This document shows, piece by piece, positions 7,569-16,780 of a stretch of DNA of 64,000 nucleotides; the first letter of the stretch is position 1, and each line of letters starts with the position of its first letter. Source of the DNA: Nakamurella sp. A5-74 (GTDB lineage: Bacteria; Actinomycetota; Actinomycetes; Mycobacteriales; Nakamurellaceae); contig NZ_CP159218.1 in the NCBI RefSeq assembly GCF_040438885.1, forward strand, positions 3,658,001 to 3,722,000. The letters are read 5' to 3'. The translations under genes were made by a program, and so were the position numbers. Below the pieces are notes generated by a model. It did not search any database, was not told where the DNA came from, and was given only the letters and a program-made list of their open reading frames with translations.

Positions 7569-8822
7569 ATGAACTCGTCCTCGCTGATCGGCGCGGCCCT
7601 GCTGCTGGCCGGCCTGCTGATCGGGCTGCTGCTCGGACTGCGCCTCGCGCGGCTGCGGGGCGCCCCGCTGCCCGCCGGAGCGGTTGACCCGGTACTGGCC
7701 GTGGCCGAGGTGCTCCGCCCGGCGAGTGCAGCGCTCGGCCGGGTGGAGGCCGAGCTGCACCGCGTCGAACGGGAGCGCATCGGCAGCTATGCGGGGCTGC
7801 GTGAACAGATCGCGGCCCTGCACCGCAGTTCGACCGACCTCGGCCGACAGACCCGCTCGCTGTCCGACGCGCTTCGCCATCCCGGCACCCGGGGCCGCTG
7901 GGGCGAGCTGCAACTGCAGCGCATCGTCGAGCTCACCGGCATGCTCGAGCACTGCGATTTCGACACCCAGACCACGCTTCCGGATGCCTTCGATGCCGAC
8001 GGCAGCCTGCGCCCCGACATGGTGATCCGGTTGGCGGGCGACCGGAACATCCCGGTCGACGCCAAGGTTCCGTTGCAGAGTTGGCTGGCTGCGACCGACG
8101 ATGTCGACGCCCGCGCCGGGTCCCCGGTGGACCCGGTGGTCGACGACCGTCGGCGTCGCGCGGCCATGGCCGAGCATGCCAGGGCCTTCCGGCTGCACGT
8201 GGATGCGTTGGCGCGCAAGGCCTATTGGCGTCAATTCCACCCGACGCCCGAGTTCGTGGTGATGTTCGTGCCAGGGGACGCATTGCTCGACGTCGCCCTG
8301 CAGGTCGATCCGGCACTCACCGAGTACGCGTTCGCCAAGAACGTGGTGATCGCCACGCCCTCGACGCTGTTCGGCCTGCTGCGGGCCGTCGCAGTGACGT
8401 GGCGATCGGAGCGGCTCTCGGAATCCGTGGCGGAGGTGCACCGGCTGGGCCGGGAGCTGTTCCACCGGTTGGGCGTCTTCAGCAACCACCTGGGCAATCT
8501 CGGCGGTGGCCTGGCCAGGTCGGTCGATGCCTACAACGCGGCCGTCCGCTCCTACGACAGTCGGCTGGTGGTGACCGCCCGGCGTCTCGGGGAGATGTCC
8601 GGTGCCGCCGACGACGACCTCACCGTCCCACCGCTGACGACGGTGCCGGTGGGTGCGGGTTCCGTACAGCCGGCGGACGGTGAAGATCGCGAACGGGACA
8701 GTGCGGCATCAAAGAGACCGGCCGACGACGACGACTTCGAGCAGCGCCTGGCAGGCTTAGGCACCCGAACGACGGCAGGTCCGGCCGATTTGCGAGATCG
8801 GGGCGCTACCGTGGACCGGTGA
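7569..8822 (+). CDS. rmuC: DNA recombination protein RmuC homologue
   Basis: The 417-residue protein has an N-terminal membrane anchor (residues 5-28, LIGAALLLAGLLIGLLLGL), a coiled-coil region with Glu/Arg heptads (about 45-95), and the RmuC nuclease-like core: RGRWGELQLQRIVELTGML, RPDMVIRL and IPVDAKVPL. The PDM...DAK elements match the PD-(D/E)XK fold described for RmuC. RmuC limits inverted-repeat recombination in E. coli. The last ~75 residues are a variable acidic tail. It overlaps the DUF6542 gene by four bases. Confidence 0.92.
   Translation: MNSSSLIGAALLLAGLLIGLLLGLRLARLRGAPLPAGAVDPVLAVAEVLRPASAALGRVEAELHRVERERIGSYAGLREQIAALHRSSTDLGRQTRSLSDALRHPGTRGRWGELQLQRIVELTGMLEHCDFDTQTTLPDAFDADGSLRPDMVIRLAGDRNIPVDAKVPLQSWLAATDDVDARAGSPVDPVVDDRRRRAAMAEHARAFRLHVDALARKAYWRQFHPTPEFVVMFVPGDALLDVALQVDPALTEYAFAKNVVIATPSTLFGLLRAVAVTWRSERLSESVAEVHRLGRELFHRLGVFSNHLGNLGGGLARSVDAYNAAVRSYDSRLVVTARRLGEMSGAADDDLTVPPLTTVPVGAGSVQPADGEDRERDSAASKRPADDDDFEQRLAGLGTRTTAGPADLRDRGATVDR
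8807..8818 (+). promoter_or_regulatory. Leaderless -10 box of the DUF6542 gene
   Basis: TACCGT at 8807-8812, then GGACCG, then the GTG start at 8819. It lies inside the end of rmuC, so the DUF6542 gene could be transcribed independently as well as by read-through. Confidence 0.5.
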
Positions 8823-9307
8823 CGACTGCGACTGTGCGCCCCGAGCCCGACTTCGCCGACCAGCTGGCGCTCGCCTCGATCGTGCCGGCCGTCCGCGGCA
8901 TCCCCTGGTACGGCGCGGTGGCCGCCGCCGTGGTCCTCACGCTGATCGGCGCGATCGTCGGCGGCGCCGACTTCATCAGCGATGGAGTTCCGACCGTGCT
9001 GTGGATCGCCTACATCGTCGGGTGCGTCCTGGCGGTCGCCGCCGTCCGGCGGCGCGCGGTGTTCACCGCGATCGTCCAGCCGCCCCTGGTGGGCGTGCTG
9101 GTCGTGTTCGTCTACGCCAGGTTCTTCACCAGCTCCGGGACCATCGACGCTGCGGTCAACGTGGTGAAGATCTTCCCGATGGTCGCGATCGCCACCACGG
9201 CCTGCCTGGTGATCGGAATGATCCGGGTGTTCACCCAGCCGCTGCGCACCTCGCGCCGTGAAGAGGTGGCCCGGCCGGCCGACACTACGGACGCCGACCT
9301 GCGCTGA
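8819..9307 (+). CDS. DUF6542 membrane protein
   Basis: The 162-residue protein has four hydrophobic segments (about residues 29-50, 58-77, 83-102 and 118-140) and resembles the DUF6542 protein next to ispH in mycobacteria (Rv1111c from recall). No enzymatic motif is visible. The first ~25 residues are polar and the tail is charged, so both ends are probably cytoplasmic. It converges on ispH, ending 71 bases from it. Confidence 0.75.
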   Translation: MTTATVRPEPDFADQLALASIVPAVRGIPWYGAVAAAVVLTLIGAIVGGADFISDGVPTVLWIAYIVGCVLAVAAVRRRAVFTAIVQPPLVGVLVVFVYARFFTSSGTIDAAVNVVKIFPMVAIATTACLVIGMIRVFTQPLRTSRREEVARPADTTDADLR

Positions 9308-9378
9308 GCGGACCTGGACTCGAGCGGTCCCGGACGCGAGCGACCCAAGACCTGCGGCCCCGGATCCTGCCTCGGCGG

Positions 9379-10407
9379 TCAGCTCGCCGACGGCACCTGA
9401 CGGCGCCGCAGTTCCTTCGGCAGCGAGAACGTCAACGTCTCCTGTGCCGCGGTGATCTCGCTGACGTCGGCATAACCCCGCTCCACCAGCCAGTCCAGTA
9501 CGCCTTCGACCAGGTCTTCCGGCACCGACGCCCCCGAGGTCACGCCGACGGTGCGTACCCCGTCGAGCACCGACTCGTCGATCTCGTGGGCATAGTCGAT
9601 CAGGAACGATGCGCGCGCCCCTGCATCGAGCGCGACCTCGACGAGCCGCACGGAGTTCGAGGAGTTGCGGGAACCGACGACGATCACCAGATCGCACTCG
9701 GGCGCGATCTGCTTGACCACTTCCTGGCGGTTCTGGGTCGCATAACAGATGTCGTCGCTGGGCGGGCTGATCAACAGCGGGAACCGCTTGCGGATCAGGT
9801 CGACGGTCTCCAGGGTCTCGTCCACCGACAGCGTCGTCTGGCTCAGCCAGACCACCTTCTCCGGATCCCGGATGGTGACCGCATCGACGTCCGCCGCACT
9901 GTCGACGATCTGGATCGACTCCGGCGCCTCGCCGTAGGTCCCCTCGACCTCTTCGTGGCCGGTGTGACCGATCAGCAGGATGTCGTAGTCCTCGGAGGCG
10001 AACCGAGTGGCCTCCTTGTGGACCTTGGTGACCAGCGGGCAGGTCGCGTCGATCACCGAGAGCTTGCGCTGCTCGGCTTCGGCGTGGACGGCGGGCGACA
10101 CCCCGTGCGCGGAGAAGACCACCAACGCACCCTCGGGAACCTCGCCGGTCTCCTCGACGAAAATCGCGCCGCGGCGCTCCAGTGTGGCGACCACGTGCTT
10201 GTTGTGCACGATCTGTTTGCGCACGTAGACCGGTGCGCCGTACTGCTCCAGTGCCTTCTCGACGGTCACCACTGCACGGTCGACACCGGCGCAGTAGCCA
10301 CGCGGGCGGGCGAGCAACACGCGCTTGCCGCCGGTGTCCGGAGCGCGGACGACGCCGGTCGCTGCGGGAGCGGTCGGCGGGTTCGGCGCGGAGGGGTCGG
10401 AGGGCAT
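9379..10407 (-). CDS. ispH: 4-hydroxy-3-methylbut-2-enyl diphosphate reductase
   Basis: The 342-residue protein is IspH/LytB, last enzyme of the MEP isoprenoid pathway, converting HMBPP to IPP and DMAPP with a [4Fe-4S] cluster. Visible: [13 protein letters not shown] with the first cluster cysteine, [11 protein letters not shown] with the second, [11 protein letters not shown] with the third, and the HGVSP and [11 protein letters not shown] histidines. The ATG at 10407 is chosen because TACGAT lies exactly six bases upstream. The longer frame to 10755 is antisense to the lipid-droplet gene. A ~25-residue Pro/Ala-rich tail precedes the conserved start. Confidence 0.95.
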   Translation of the reverse strand: MPSDPSAPNPPTAPAATGVVRAPDTGGKRVLLARPRGYCAGVDRAVVTVEKALEQYGAPVYVRKQIVHNKHVVATLERRGAIFVEETGEVPEGALVVFSAHGVSPAVHAEAEQRKLSVIDATCPLVTKVHKEATRFASEDYDILLIGHTGHEEVEGTYGEAPESIQIVDSAADVDAVTIRDPEKVVWLSQTTLSVDETLETVDLIRKRFPLLISPPSDDICYATQNRQEVVKQIAPECDLVIVVGSRNSSNSVRLVEVALDAGARASFLIDYAHEIDESVLDGVRTVGVTSGASVPEDLVEGVLDWLVERGYADVSEITAAQETLTFSLPKELRRRQVPSAS

Positions 10408-10419
10408 CCCTCCATCGTA
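10408..10419 (-). promoter_or_regulatory. Leaderless -10 box of ispH
   Basis: On the reverse strand TACGAT (10419-10414) is followed by GGAGGG and the ATG at 10407. GGAGGG abuts the start codon and is too close to act as a normal ribosome binding site, so the spacing fits a leaderless start better. Confidence 0.6.
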
Positions 10420-10513
10420 GGGACCGATCGCGCGGCCGCTCACGCTCGGCCGCTCACACTCGGCACGGGCGGGAGCGTTCGCATCGCCGCACCGAATGCG
10501 GCACGCTGGGCAC

Positions 10514-11158
10514 ATGTCCTCGTTGCCGTTCCCGCTCCGGCTCGCGGCCGGCGTCGTTGCCACCGGTATCGACACCGTGCGCAGGCTTCCCGAAGAACTC
10601 CCGGCACTCGGGGTGCGGCTGGCCGGCACCGCCGCCAAGCTCGCCCTGCAGGTCCGCAACGAGATCACCGAGTTGGTGATCCGCGGCGACGAACTCCTGG
10701 AGGGCACCCCCGCCGCACAGGCGAATCCCACCTGGGCCCGGTTCGACGATGACACCGACCCTGCCGAGCCCCCCGCTGACAGCGGTGCCGACGGCCGTGC
10801 CGATCACGCCCCCGGAAGGGACCCGGATGCCGCGACGGTCGTCGCTCCCCCGGCGCGCCGGCCGAAGAGGATCCGTGTGAGCACGCCTCCCGAGGCCGCC
10901 GCCGCAGAGCTCGGCGACGCCGCACCCGGCTGGTCCGATCCGCTCACCAGCACCCCGGCACCGGCTGCGGGTTCGGCAGACACCATCGTCGCGGGATACG
11001 GCTCGCTGACCCTCGGTCAGCTGCGGAGTCGGCTGACCGAGCTGCAGCTCGGCGACCTGCGGTCGCTGCTCGCCGCCGAGGAGCGGGATGCGCGACGTCC
11101 GGCGTTCCTGACGCTCATCAGCAATCGCATCGCGACCCTCGAGCGCACCGGATCGTGA
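10514..11158 (+). CDS. Lipid-droplet-associated protein
   Basis: The 214-residue protein begins with a hydrophobic/amphipathic segment ([29 protein letters not shown]) like the actinobacterial lipid-droplet proteins encoded beside ispH and xseA (Rv1109c in mycobacteria, from recall). A Pro/Asp/Ala-rich disordered middle (about 70-165) leads to a conserved C-terminal region ([29 protein letters not shown]) that resembles a short helical domain. It likely coats triacylglycerol droplets. Start ATG 10514 is preferred to the upstream frame at 10496. Its stop overlaps the xseA GTG. Confidence 0.8.
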   Translation: MSSLPFPLRLAAGVVATGIDTVRRLPEELPALGVRLAGTAAKLALQVRNEITELVIRGDELLEGTPAAQANPTWARFDDDTDPAEPPADSGADGRADHAPGRDPDAATVVAPPARRPKRIRVSTPPEAAAAELGDAAPGWSDPLTSTPAPAAGSADTIVAGYGSLTLGQLRSRLTELQLGDLRSLLAAEERDARRPAFLTLISNRIATLERTGS

Positions 11159-12441
11159 CCGATTCCGCCGCGATGCCGGCGCCCCCGCCGAGGTTGGCGA
11201 GCGACACCTCGCGGGAGAATCCCTGGCCTGTCCGCTCCCTGTCACAGCGAATGGTGGACTACATCGGCAAGGCCCCTGCCGCCTGGGTCGAGGGCCAGAT
11301 CGCCGAGCTCAGCGTTCGGCCAGGGCAATCGACGGCGTACCTCACCCTGCGGGATCCGGCAGTCGACATGTCGCTCAGGCTGACGTGTTCCCGCGGGTTG
11401 ATCGACGATCAGGCCGCGTCGGCGAAGGTCGGCAGCCGCATCGTGGTGCACGGCAAGTTCGACTACTGGGCGGCTCGCGGGACCCTGTCGTTCCGGGTCG
11501 ACGCGCTGCACCCGGTCGGGATCGGCGAGCTGCTGGCCAGGCTCGAGCGGGTGCGGGCGCTCCTGGCCGCCGAGGGGCTGACTGCTGATTCCCGCAAGAA
11601 GCCGCTGCCGTTCCTGCCACGCGGGATCGGGTTGATCACCAGCCGCGACTCGGCCGCCGAGACCGATTTCCTCACCCACGCCCGGTTGCGGTGGCCGGCA
11701 GTCACGGTGCGCGTCGCCCATTCACTAGTGCAGGGGAACCAGGCCGTCGGGCAGTTGATCGAGGCGGTCAAGAACCTGGACGCAGATCCAGGAGTGGACG
11801 TGATCGTGTTGGCCCGCGGCGGCGGCTCGGTCGAGGACCTGCTGCCGTTCTCCGACGAGTTGCTCTGCCGCACGGTCGCTGCCTGCCGCACCCCGGTGGT
11901 CTCGGCGATCGGTCACGAACCGGACCATCCCATCCTCGACGACGTTGCCGACCTGCGCTGTTCGACCCCGACGGACGCCGGCAAACGGATCGTGCCGGAC
12001 GTCGCCGCCGAGCTGGCCGGGATCGACGGGCTGCGTCGGCGGTCCCGTCGCGCACTGGCCGGTTGGGTGGAGCGCGAACGTCTCCGGCTGGACCGCATCG
12101 CGTCGGCGACCGTACTGGCCAGGCCGCTGGTGCCGATCGCCGAGCGCCGAGCGGTCGTCGATCGGCTGAGCGACCGGGCCCGCACCACGATCACCGGACG
12201 CCTCACCAGCGCCGGCCGCGATCTGGACCACCGACGGGCGCAGCTCGCTGCCCTCGGCCCGAATGCCACCCTGGCCCGCGGATACGCCGTGGTCCAGGCC
12301 GCCGGCGCACTGCTGGTCTCCCCGGACCAGGCGCCGTCGGGTACCGGACTGCGGATCCGCGTGCGCGACGGCGTCCTGCACGCCACCAGCACCGGCCCGG
12401 AAACCGACCCGGACCGACCACTGCCGAAGGAACAGCGATGA
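11155..12441 (+). CDS. xseA: Exodeoxyribonuclease VII large subunit
   Basis: The 428-residue protein has an N-terminal OB-fold ([26 protein letters not shown]) followed by the catalytic region with [32 protein letters not shown] and [29 protein letters not shown], all diagnostic of XseA. ExoVII degrades single-stranded DNA from both ends. The GTG start overlaps the upstream stop (GTGA) and the stop overlaps xseB (ATGA), a coupled three-gene unit. Confidence 0.97.
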   Translation: MTDSAAMPAPPPRLASDTSRENPWPVRSLSQRMVDYIGKAPAAWVEGQIAELSVRPGQSTAYLTLRDPAVDMSLRLTCSRGLIDDQAASAKVGSRIVVHGKFDYWAARGTLSFRVDALHPVGIGELLARLERVRALLAAEGLTADSRKKPLPFLPRGIGLITSRDSAAETDFLTHARLRWPAVTVRVAHSLVQGNQAVGQLIEAVKNLDADPGVDVIVLARGGGSVEDLLPFSDELLCRTVAACRTPVVSAIGHEPDHPILDDVADLRCSTPTDAGKRIVPDVAAELAGIDGLRRRSRRALAGWVERERLRLDRIASATVLARPLVPIAERRAVVDRLSDRARTTITGRLTSAGRDLDHRRAQLAALGPNATLARGYAVVQAAGALLVSPDQAPSGTGLRIRVRDGVLHATSTGPETDPDRPLPKEQR

Positions 12442-12707
12442 GTCCCGCCAAGAAGGCACCCACCACCGACGCCACGTCCGAGGATCCCGACACAACGCTC
12501 AGCTACGAGCAGGCCAGGGATGAACTGGCCCAGGTGGTCGGCACGCTCGAGTCCGGCGGGCTCGACCTCGAGGAGTCGTTGATCCTGTGGGAGCGCGGCG
12601 AGCAACTCGCCCGTCGCTGCGAAGCTTTGCTGGACGGCGCCCAGGCGCGGGTGCGGGCCGTCCTCGACCGGGTCGAGGACGAGGAGCTGGACGAGCCCGA
12701 AGGGTGA
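12438..12707 (+). CDS. xseB: Exodeoxyribonuclease VII small subunit
   Basis: The 89-residue acidic protein carries the XseB signature: [52 protein letters not shown]. It forms the ExoVII complex with several copies per XseA. The ATG overlaps the xseA stop by four bases, so stoichiometric production is likely coupled. Confidence 0.96.
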   Translation: MSPAKKAPTTDATSEDPDTTLSYEQARDELAQVVGTLESGGLDLEESLILWERGEQLARRCEALLDGAQARVRAVLDRVEDEELDEPEG

Positions 12708-12831
12708 CGCTCGCAGAACACGTCTCCAGTGAGCGAGACCCAGCGGTCCCCCGCCGAAATCGTGCACTGGCGACCAGTTCTGTGAGCAACGAGCCGCCAG
12801 GCCGACGTACAGCGCGTGGGACAATGAAGCC

Positions 12832-13569
12832 GTGAGTTCCCCGCACCACGACCCCCGGCCCGACAGCGCAGATTCCGGCAACTCTGACCCTGCAGCTCCC
12901 GTCAGCGGGCGGCCCGGGAACGCCGCCGAGCCGAGCATCGCCCCAGAACAGACCACGGTCGCGGCCGCGGCCGCGGGTCAGAGCATCACGATCGAGTCCA
13001 ACCCGATCGCCGTCCCGAAGACCAAGCGCAACAAGACGATGCGCGACATGGCCCTGTCGATGGGCCTGCTGGTCGTCGTCGTGCTGTTGTTCGTCGGCAT
13101 CAACGGCGGATTCACCTTCTCTCCCGGTACCCCGACGGACACCGGCCCGGTCCCCAGCGCGGACGCCACCGGCCAGTTCGCCAAGGCCCCGCGGCTGCTG
13201 CCGTTCACCCCGATCGTCCCGCAGGGCATCCCGGACGACTGGCACCCCAACAGCGCTGCGCAGACCGATCCCGACACCGCACCGGCCGGGACACCCCTGA
13301 CGGTGCGCGCCGGCTGGCTGATCCCGGACGGCAAGTTCATCGGCCTCATCGCCAGCAACGCCGAGCCCACCGCGCTGCTCGGCTCGGAGTTCGGCGCGGT
13401 CGGCGCCGATGTCGGGACCGTCGACGTCGACGGCGTCACCTGGACGGTCGGGACGGGCGTCCGCAGTGAGCCCGCCTGGTTCCGTACCGCGGGCGACGTG
13501 ACGTACCTGATCACCGGAAGCGCGGAGGATTCCGCCTTCCGCACGTTGGCTGCGGCCGTGCGCGGCTGA
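12832..13569 (+). CDS. DUF4245 single-pass membrane protein
   Basis: The 245-residue protein has a ~65-residue polar N-terminus, one membrane segment (MALSMGLLVVVVLLFVGINGG, about residues 75-95) and an extracytoplasmic DUF4245 domain (QGIPDDWHPNSA, TPLTVRAGWLIPDGKFIGLIASN). Homologues occur beside glpX and fum in mycobacteria (Rv1100 region, from recall). Function unknown. The GTG at 12832 follows GACAAT by six bases (leaderless pattern). Confidence 0.8.
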   Translation: MSSPHHDPRPDSADSGNSDPAAPVSGRPGNAAEPSIAPEQTTVAAAAAGQSITIESNPIAVPKTKRNKTMRDMALSMGLLVVVVLLFVGINGGFTFSPGTPTDTGPVPSADATGQFAKAPRLLPFTPIVPQGIPDDWHPNSAAQTDPDTAPAGTPLTVRAGWLIPDGKFIGLIASNAEPTALLGSEFGAVGADVGTVDVDGVTWTVGTGVRSEPAWFRTAGDVTYLITGSAEDSAFRTLAAAVRG

Positions 13570-13653
13570 CCCGCGTCCGCCTGGGTGTGATTCGCCCGAC
13601 CTGTACCGATCTGCGGTTCCGACCGTCGCGGCGCTGCCATTACGGTTGATCCC

Positions 13654-15093
13654 ATGGCTGATCACAACGACGTCGATCCGAGCACCACCGGCCCCACTGC
13701 AGACGCCGGAAACGAATTCCGCATCGAGCACGACACGATGGGCGACGTCCGGGTGCCCCGCCTGGCCAAGTACCAGGCGCAGACCCAGCGGGCCGTGGAG
13801 AACTTCCCGATCTCCGGCCGCGGTCTCGAGCGCGGCCAGATCCGCGCCCTCGCCCTCATCAAGGGCGCCGCCGCCAAGATCAATGCGGGTCTCGGTGTGG
13901 TCCCGAACGACATCGCCGGCGCCATCCAGGCCGCTGCCGCGCAGGTCGCGGACGGCGTGTTCGACGGCGACTTCCCGATCGACGTCTTCCAGACCGGCTC
14001 GGGCACCAGCTCCAACATGAACACCAACGAGGTCATCTCGACCGTCGCCACTGAATCCCTCGGCGGCAAGGTGCACCCGAACGATCACGTCAACGCCAGC
14101 CAGTCGTCCAACGACGTCTTCCCGACGTCCATCCACGTCGCCGCCACCGAGGCCGTCGTGCGGGAGCTCGTCCCGGCGCTCGCGCACCTGGCCGAGGCTC
14201 TGGAGGCCAAGTCGGACGAGTGGGCGACGGTGGTCAAGTCCGGTCGCACGCACCTGATGGACGCCACCCCTGTCACCCTCGGCCAGGAGTTCGGCGGCTA
14301 CGCCGAGCAGGTCCGCTACGGCATCGAGCGGCTCGAGTCGTCGCTGCCGCGGCTGGCCGAGCTGCCGCTGGGCGGCACCGCCGTCGGCACCGGCATCAAC
14401 ACCCCGCCGGGCTTCTCCGCAGCAGTGATCGCCGAGCTTGCTGCGGTGACGGACCTGCCGTTCACGGAGGCCCGCAATCACTTCGAGGCGCAGGGTGCCC
14501 GCGATTCGCTGGTCGAGACGTCCGGTCAGCTGCGCACCATCGCCGTCGGCCTGACGAAGATCTGCAACGACATCCGCTGGATGGGATCGGGCCCGCGCGC
14601 CGGTCTCGCCGAGATCCACCTTCCCGATCTGCAGCCGGGCAGCTCGATCATGCCGGGCAAGGTCAACCCGGTGCTCCCGGAGGCCACCCTGATGGTCGCC
14701 GCGCAGGTGATCGGCAACGATGCGACGGTGGCGTTCGCCGGCAGTCAGGGCAACTTCGAGCTCAACGTGATGTTCCCGGTGATGGCCCGCAACCTGCTCG
14801 AATCGATCCGGCTGATCGGCAACGTCTCCCGCCTACTGGCCGATCGCTGCATCTCCGGGATCGTCGCGGACGTGGCCCGCTGCCTGGCCTTCGCCGAGTC
14901 GAGCCCGTCGATCGTCACGCCGCTCAACAAGTACATCGGCTACGAGGAGGCCGCCTCCGTCGCCAAACAGGCCCTCAAGCAGAACAAGACCATCAAGACG
15001 GTCGTGCTGGAGCGCGGCCACGTCGAGGCCGGAAAGCTCACCGCCGAGCAGCTCGATGCAGCGCTCGACGTGTTGTCCATGACGCACCCGTAG
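13654..15093 (+). CDS. fumC: Class II fumarate hydratase
   Basis: The 479-residue protein is a class II, iron-free fumarase interconverting fumarate and malate in the TCA cycle. Visible are the superfamily signature [24 protein letters not shown], the catalytic-histidine region [18 protein letters not shown], and [14 protein letters not shown]. The length is typical. The ATG follows TACGGT by seven bases, suggesting a leaderless transcript. A strong hairpin (15101-15127) follows the stop by eight bases. In mycobacteria glpX precedes fum; here DUF4245 does. Confidence 0.97.
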   Translation: MADHNDVDPSTTGPTADAGNEFRIEHDTMGDVRVPRLAKYQAQTQRAVENFPISGRGLERGQIRALALIKGAAAKINAGLGVVPNDIAGAIQAAAAQVADGVFDGDFPIDVFQTGSGTSSNMNTNEVISTVATESLGGKVHPNDHVNASQSSNDVFPTSIHVAATEAVVRELVPALAHLAEALEAKSDEWATVVKSGRTHLMDATPVTLGQEFGGYAEQVRYGIERLESSLPRLAELPLGGTAVGTGINTPPGFSAAVIAELAAVTDLPFTEARNHFEAQGARDSLVETSGQLRTIAVGLTKICNDIRWMGSGPRAGLAEIHLPDLQPGSSIMPGKVNPVLPEATLMVAAQVIGNDATVAFAGSQGNFELNVMFPVMARNLLESIRLIGNVSRLLADRCISGIVADVARCLAFAESSPSIVTPLNKYIGYEEAASVAKQALKQNKTIKTVVLERGHVEAGKLTAEQLDAALDVLSMTHP

Positions 15094-15100
15094 TCGTCCC

Positions 15101-15127
15101 ACCATCGGCGAGCAGGCCGCCGATGGT
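15101..15127 (+). terminator. fumC terminator hairpin
   Basis: ACCATCGGCG (15101-15110) and CGCCGATGGT (15118-15127) make a perfect 10-bp GC-rich stem with a 7-base loop, starting eight bases after the fumC stop. There is no T-run, as is common in actinobacterial terminators. Confidence 0.75.
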
Positions 15128-15142
15128 CGAGGCCCGTCATCC

Positions 15143-15194
15143 GTTCGGCGTTTCTACGCCGAACCGTCATCGATTCGGCGTTTCTACGCCGAAC
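15143..15194. repeat. Two tandem TTCGGCG-TTTCTA-CGCCGAA hairpins
   Basis: Two ~30-base units (15143-15164 and 15173-15194) repeat CGTCATC..TTCGGCG-TTTCTA-CGCCGAA almost identically. Each is an inverted repeat with a 6-base loop. They lie between the converging fumC and DUF1684 genes. Related hairpins occur at 49753-49780 and 58581-58602, also between convergent genes. Confidence 0.75.
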
Positions 15195-15213
15195 AGCGAC
15201 CCACCGGGGCAGC

Positions 15214-15825
15214 TCAGGCCAGTCGCTCGCCCGCTTGGACGGGCGAGCTGATCCTGTTCTCCGGTGGCGCGAGCGGACACACCCACGACGGGTCATAGCG
15301 GCACGACGGGTGGTAGAGGAAGTTGAGGTCGACGACCAGCCCGTCCTCGGTGCCGCCGAGGTCGGCGCTCTTGGCGGTGTCCAGCAGGTACCGGCCCGCG
15401 CCGTAGCTGGTGTCGCCCGCCGTCCCGTCCCGCAACGGGAGGAACAGGCCGCCACCGTACTGCGGCAGCCACCACACGGCGATGGTGGCTGCGAGCGGGT
15501 CCGGGAGCCGCACTGTCCCCAATTGCTCGAGCACCGTCACCCCATCGACGCCGGTGTCGACCTCGTAGTGCAGCGGGTCGTCGACCGGGGTGATCGGGAG
15601 CTGGAAGCGTAGCTCAGCGCGGTAGGGCCAGCACGGGATCCCGCTGCGGCGCAACGGATCTTCCGCCGGCAGCGGACTCTGCGGATGGTGCCGGAACAGC
15701 TCGTCCCGGCCGGCGCGCCACAGCTCATGACCGGTCTGCGGATCCTGGGCACCGCGCACCTGTTCGTACAGCCGGGCCATCGAACGCCGCCAGTCGGTGA
15801 GCTGGTGCGCAGCGGTGATGTCCAT
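15214..15825 (-). CDS. DUF1684-family protein
   Basis: The 203-residue protein matches the DUF1684 family: FRHHPQSPLPAEDPLRRSGIPCWPYRAELRF in the first half, LPLRDGTAGDTSYGAGRYL in the middle and DLNFLYHPSCRYDPSWVCPLAPPENRI near the C-terminus. The family has no established reaction; the conserved Asn/Tyr/Cys block suggests a binding or catalytic site. The ATG at 15825 is the first methionine before the conserved part. It diverges from the GNAT gene, with 79 bases between starts. Confidence 0.8.
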   Translation of the reverse strand: MDITAAHQLTDWRRSMARLYEQVRGAQDPQTGHELWRAGRDELFRHHPQSPLPAEDPLRRSGIPCWPYRAELRFQLPITPVDDPLHYEVDTGVDGVTVLEQLGTVRLPDPLAATIAVWWLPQYGGGLFLPLRDGTAGDTSYGAGRYLLDTAKSADLGGTEDGLVVDLNFLYHPSCRYDPSWVCPLAPPENRISSPVQAGERLA

Positions 15826-15904
15826 GGGGATGATGGTGGACCTCCGGGTGCAGCCACGTCGAATCCGGTTGCCGGTCGGCCGCTCACCGGGCACTGTCGG
15901 GACC

Positions 15905-16675
15905 GTGACAGAGCCTGCGGTCCTCCTGCAACGCTATGACGATCAGCTCAGGACCGATGCGGAGACGCAGACTGCGATCGACGTGGCCCACCTCGGTCCG
16001 CTGCTGCTGGCGACGCTGGCGGGTGGTCGCGGCTTCATCACCTATCGGGATCTCGGGGGCGCCGGCGAGATCCGCGACCTGGTCGTGCGAGCGCTCGCCC
16101 ACTATCGCGACGATCCGGCGATCAGCCGGGTCGAGTGGAAGACCCGTGGCCACGACCACGCTCCTGGCCTCGAGGATGCGTTGCTGGAGAACGGATTCCG
16201 TCCCGAGGCGACGGAGTCGATCCTGATCGGGGAAGTTGCAGTACTCGCTGACGAGGTCGCACTGCCGACGGGCGTGACGGTGCGCCGGACCACCGCCGAG
16301 GACGAGATCCGCGCGATGAACGCCATGCAGGCGGAGGTCTTCGACGACCAGGACTGGACACCGGATGCCCCGCTGCCCGCCACCAGCGGCGGCATCGAAT
16401 ACTGGGTCGCCGAAGTTGCAGGGCAGATCGTCAGCGCCGGCCGGCTGGAGCCGGTGCCGGGAACCGATTTCGCCGGACTGTGGGGTGGCGCGACCAGACC
16501 CGAGTGGCGGGGCCGCGGGATCTACCGGGCACTGACCGCCGCCCGTGCGCGGTCGGCGCTGGAGCAGGGCATCACGCTGGTCAACGTCGACTGCACCGAG
16601 TTCTCCCGCCCGATCCTGGAGCGGGCGGGCCTGGTCAAGGTCTCGACCACGACGCCGTACCTCTGGCGGCGCTGA
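15905..16675 (+). CDS. GNAT-family N-acetyltransferase
   Basis: The 256-residue protein has a C-terminal GNAT fold: VTVRRTTAEDEIRAMNAMQAEVF, the strand VAEVAGQIVSAGRLEP and the acetyl-CoA pyrophosphate loop TRPEWRGRGIYRALTAA (RxxGxGxA-like). The first ~115 residues form a second, more divergent domain, as in tandem GNAT proteins. Acceptor unknown. GTG 15905 is preferred over an upstream frame that overlaps the divergent DUF1684 start; CACTGT lies seven bases before it. Confidence 0.82.
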   Translation: MTEPAVLLQRYDDQLRTDAETQTAIDVAHLGPLLLATLAGGRGFITYRDLGGAGEIRDLVVRALAHYRDDPAISRVEWKTRGHDHAPGLEDALLENGFRPEATESILIGEVAVLADEVALPTGVTVRRTTAEDEIRAMNAMQAEVFDDQDWTPDAPLPATSGGIEYWVAEVAGQIVSAGRLEPVPGTDFAGLWGGATRPEWRGRGIYRALTAARARSALEQGITLVNVDCTEFSRPILERAGLVKVSTTTPYLWRR

Positions 16676-16780
16676 AGATCGGCCGAGCGGACCTCTCGAC
16701 ATACCCTGCCGCCGGGAACGGCGCTCACCCGGAGACCGGTACCACCGAAACCGGTGAAGTGGCCACCCTGGGCCGTCCCG

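Noticed and set aside
12499..14619. A 706-codon open frame on the - strand
   Set aside because: Antisense to xseB, DUF4245 and fumC; no domain, composition typical of a shadow frame.
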